Source: Oscillibacter sp. 1-3
Lineage (GTDB): Bacteria; Bacillota; Clostridia; Oscillospirales; Oscillospiraceae
NCBI RefSeq assembly: GCF_000403435.2
Contig: NZ_KE159703.1
Coordinates: 861,033-925,032 of the forward strand
Reading direction: 5' to 3'
DNA length: 64,000 nucleotides
Position 1 is the stretch's first letter. Every line of letters starts with the position of its first letter. Of this stretch, positions 61,940-64,000 are shown in pieces. Position numbers and translations under genes: made by a program. The notes under the pieces were generated by a model. It worked only from the letters and a program-made list of their open reading frames with translations, was not told the origin of the DNA and did not search any database.

Positions 61940-63069
61940 GCCTCCATAATCTCCTTTACAGCTTCCGTCTGCCCCAGGGGGCCGTATTCGTTGGAAAATA
62001 AAATGACGCCGCTTTGGCAGGCCCCGCCGGTCCGGCGAATCAGATGCCTCTGGATGGCAGAGAGCATCCGCTCCAGCACCGCCTCCCGCAGGTCTGCTCC
62101 GTCCAGAATGGCGATGCAGGCGTCGGAGGAGACGGCGTCCATCAGCGCGCGGCACACCTCCGCGGAGGCCCCGCACACTGCCGCGTGGGCGCAGAACAGC
62201 TCCGTGCGGCAGTCGGCAAAGCGGCTGTGGGTGTTCATGATGCCGCCGGAGAGCTTTCCCAGCTTGCCGATGTGTCCCGCCAGCAGGACGGTCTCAAAGC
62301 CAGACCCGGCGCAGGCGTCCAGGGCGTCGCCAATGAAGTTGGAACATTTTACCACGGGAACGCCCAGCCTGTCCAGCCCCTGCGCACTAAGGAAGTCCAG
62401 CCCGAAGTTCCCGGGGGTGAGGATGATATGGCGGCTTCCCAGGGCCGCGGCCTGACGGATCTCCAGGGACACGGTGTCCGCCAGGGCCCGGAGGCTCATG
62501 GGCTCCACGATGCCGGAGGTGCCCAGGATGGAGATGCCCCCCTCGATGCCAAGCTCCGGATTGAACGTCTTTTTCGCCGCCTCCCGGCCGCCGGGGACGG
62601 AGACAGTGATCCGCAGTCCGCCGCCGTACCCCAGCTCGCCGCACACCGCCGCCGCGGCCTCCCGGATCATCTGCCGGGGCACGCGGTTGATGGCGGCGGC
62701 CCCCACCGGCTGGTCCAGACCGGGTTTTGTCACCCGTCCCACGCCCTCGCCGCCCTCGATGACGGTGCCGGGGGCGTCCTGCCGCTCCGCGTGGGCGAAG
62801 ACCAGCAGTCCGGCGGTGGCGTCAATGTCGTCTCCGCCGTCCTTGCGGACGGCGCAGGAGGCCCTGCCGCGCTCCAGACTGCAGGACTCCAGGGGCACCT
62901 CCACGGTGATTCCCCTGGGGGTCTCCAGGGAGACGGAGGCCGGCGGGGCGCCGGTGAGCAGCAGCCGGACGGCCCCCGCCGCCGCCAGAGCGGCGCAGGT
63001 GCCGGTGGTGTAGCCGCACCGGAGACGCCTGCCGCCGGAGAGGACGTAGTGTTCAAATCCCGCGCTCAT
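61930..63069 (-). CDS. cbiD: Cobalt-precorrin-5B C1-methyltransferase
   Basis: 379 residues, specific to the anaerobic pathway: RRLRCGYTTGTCAALAAAGA, VSLETPRGITVEVPLESCSL, INRVPRQMIREAAAAVCGEL, GTSGIVEPMSLRALADTVSL, and KCSNFIGDALDACAGSGFET. It overlaps the upstream transporter-ATPase gene by four bases. Confidence 0.94.
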   Translation of the reverse strand: MSAGFEHYVLSGGRRLRCGYTTGTCAALAAAGAVRLLLTGAPPASVSLETPRGITVEVPLESCSLERGRASCAVRKDGGDDIDATAGLLVFAHAERQDAPGTVIEGGEGVGRVTKPGLDQPVGAAAINRVPRQMIREAAAAVCGELGYGGGLRITVSVPGGREAAKKTFNPELGIEGGISILGTSGIVEPMSLRALADTVSLEIRQAAALGSRHIILTPGNFGLDFLSAQGLDRLGVPVVKCSNFIGDALDACAGSGFETVLLAGHIGKLGKLSGGIMNTHSRFADCRTELFCAHAAVCGASAEVCRALMDAVSSDACIAILDGADLREAVLERMLSAIQRHLIRRTGGACQSGVILFSNEYGPLGQTEAVKEIMEAWK

Positions 63070-64000
63070 AGAAGCTTCCCCGCCTGTTCCGCCAGCTCCC
63101 GCAGGAGCCGGTTTTTTTCGTTCATGGGCCCGAAGGCGGAGAGGGGACAGAGAACCTTGGCGCAGGACGCCATCCGCTCCGCCGCCAGACGGAACCCCTG
63201 GTCTCCGATGGGGGTGAAGGCCGCCTCGGAGATCACCTCCGCCGCCAGGGACTTCGCCACCGGGTAGTCCAGATCGTTTTCATGGAGGACCCCGGCGGCA
63301 AAGGGCACGCCCTGCCGTTGGAGGCGGCGGTACACCGGAATGCCGCTCCCCCCGCCGCCGATGACAAACACCTGGGGAGCTCCGGCGGGGGGCTCCAGCT
63401 CCAGACAGCCGAAGGCCGGGTTGTAGCTGCCCCGGGCGGCTTCGTACAGCTCCAGGATGTATTCGGCGGTGAAGATCTCCTCCGGCGCCCCGCAGCGCTC
63501 AATGGCGTGGTTGTGGACGCAGGCCACGCGGTCGGAGACCTTCTGGGCCAGGTCCAGCTCGTGGAGGCTCATGAGCACCGCCAGATTGCGGCGGCGCACC
63601 ATGTCCTTTAGGATGGAGAGCAGCTCCAGCTTGTAGCGGATGTCCAGAAAGGAGGTGGGCTCGTCCAGCACGATGACCTCCGGCTCCTGACAGAGGGCCC
63701 GGGCCAGCAGGACGCGCTGGCGCTGTCCGTCGCTGATCTGGGAAAAATCCCGGTCTGCCAGATTCTCCCCGTGGACCAGGGCCAGGGCCTCGTCCACCTT
63801 CTTCCAGTCCGCCGCGGTCAAAAGACCCAGCTTTCCGGTGTAGGGGTAGCGCCCGGTGGCCGCCACGTCCCGGCAGGTCATCAGCTCCGGATGAACCCGG
63901 TCTGTCATCAGCACGGAGAGCCGCCTGGCAATGTCCAGGGCCGTCATACGGTCCATGGGGCGGCTGTCCAGGTACACCGCGCCCCGGATGGGGGCCAGCT
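63066..64000 (-). CDS. ABC transporter ATPase with extra C-terminal domain (5' partial)
   Basis: The frame is open to the right edge, so the N-terminus with Walker A is outside. Visible: signature SQISDGQRQRVLLARALCQE, Walker B VIVLDEPTSFLDIRYKLELL, switch SLHELDLAQKVSD. This is the FecE/BtuD group for corrinoid, iron-chelate or cobalt uptake. After the ATPase end (EIFTAEYILELYEAARGSYN) a further ~115 residues follow (VFVIGGGGSGIPVYRRLQRQ, GVPFAAGVLHENDLDYPVAK, SLAAEVISEAAFTPIGDQGF), an added domain of unknown function. It overlaps cbiD, so uptake and synthesis share one transcript. Confidence 0.88.
   Translation of the reverse strand, partial: LAPIRGAVYLDSRPMDRMTALDIARRLSVLMTDRVHPELMTCRDVAATGRYPYTGKLGLLTAADWKKVDEALALVHGENLADRDFSQISDGQRQRVLLARALCQEPEVIVLDEPTSFLDIRYKLELLSILKDMVRRRNLAVLMSLHELDLAQKVSDRVACVHNHAIERCGAPEEIFTAEYILELYEAARGSYNPAFGCLELEPPAGAPQVFVIGGGGSGIPVYRRLQRQGVPFAAGVLHENDLDYPVAKSLAAEVISEAAFTPIGDQGFRLAAERMASCAKVLCPLSAFGPMNEKNRLLRELAEQAGKLL

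Noticed and set aside
63900..64000. Cobalamin riboswitch for the operon
   Set aside because: The window ends inside a coding region of the operon, so its leader is not in view.

Overview
The window looks like a chromosomal segment of a GC-rich, anaerobic, spore-forming Firmicute, most likely an Oscillospiraceae-type gut bacterium (Flavonifractor/Oscillibacter/Lawsonibacter-like). This is an inference from an alpha/beta-type spore protein gene, a pyruvate:ferredoxin oxidoreductase, the oxygen-independent (cbi) cobalamin pathway, an energy-coupling-factor (ECF) transporter, AGGAGG-type ribosome binding sites and high-GC housekeeping genes. No rRNA, tRNA or CRISPR array was seen.

Layout. 1-10000: housekeeping genes (addA partial, an SRPBCC protein, a GH13 amylase on the minus strand, rpmE, a flavin reductase, hflX, a small XRE regulator overlapping a YigZ-family gene, a small metal-associated-domain protein) and the first copy of a 164-bp inverted-repeat element. 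9883-19100: an AT-richer accessory mosaic. It starts where a spore-protein gene is cut and joined to the 3' tail of another gene. It then holds an AlbA/Schlafen-type gene, an intact hsdM, a truncated hsdS fused to a relaxase fragment, and HU, TetR and tyrosine recombinase genes. A 24-bp inverted repeat pair flanks a ~196-bp segment with a strong promoter, followed by a response-regulator diguanylate cyclase, a PilZ protein, the 5' end of a secreted protein, and the decayed 3' end of hsdR. 19138-25438: a mobilizable element with a DUF6076-like gene, a RepA-like ATPase, a possible oriT, mobC, a relaxase with an overlapping membrane-protein frame, a small conserved protein and a large serine recombinase. 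25491-29069: nifJ (minus). 29428-29591: second 164-bp element. 29817-35614: a LacI-controlled sugar ABC transporter with 4-alpha-glucanotransferase. 35775-47882: mixed housekeeping genes (methyltransferase, MreB-like half protein, VanZ, ECF module ecfA1-lipoprotein-ecfA2-ecfT, a small hypothetical, XRE, truA, DUF5711-like, cvpA, clpE, a Zn-ribbon protein, a flavodoxin-ferredoxin). 48030-64000: one tightly coupled minus-strand cobalamin operon of 18 genes, entering from beyond the right edge.

Most interesting system. At 14060-18357 the order HU - TetR - tyrosine recombinase - inverted-repeat-bounded promoter - REC/GGDEF - PilZ - truncated secreted protein reads as a self-contained phase-variable cyclic-di-GMP cassette. 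Each inverted repeat has the architecture of a tyrosine-recombinase core site (two 9-bp arms around a 6-bp asymmetric spacer). The spacers are in opposite orientation, which predicts inversion. The best promoter inside (TTGTCA-17-TATAAT) points away from the cyclase gene in this assembly, so the locus is drawn in a presumed OFF state; inversion would aim it at the cyclase/PilZ pair. TetR-type palindromes lie just upstream of the recombinase gene. The cassette sits inside a broken type I restriction-modification locus.

The sugar genes form a unit: a perfect 28-bp operator lies just downstream of the promoter of the binding-protein gene, followed by two permeases, the LacI regulator with its own promoter, and malQ. 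The cobalamin genes overlap by a few bases at nearly every junction and cover most steps from precorrin-2 methylation to nucleotide-loop assembly.
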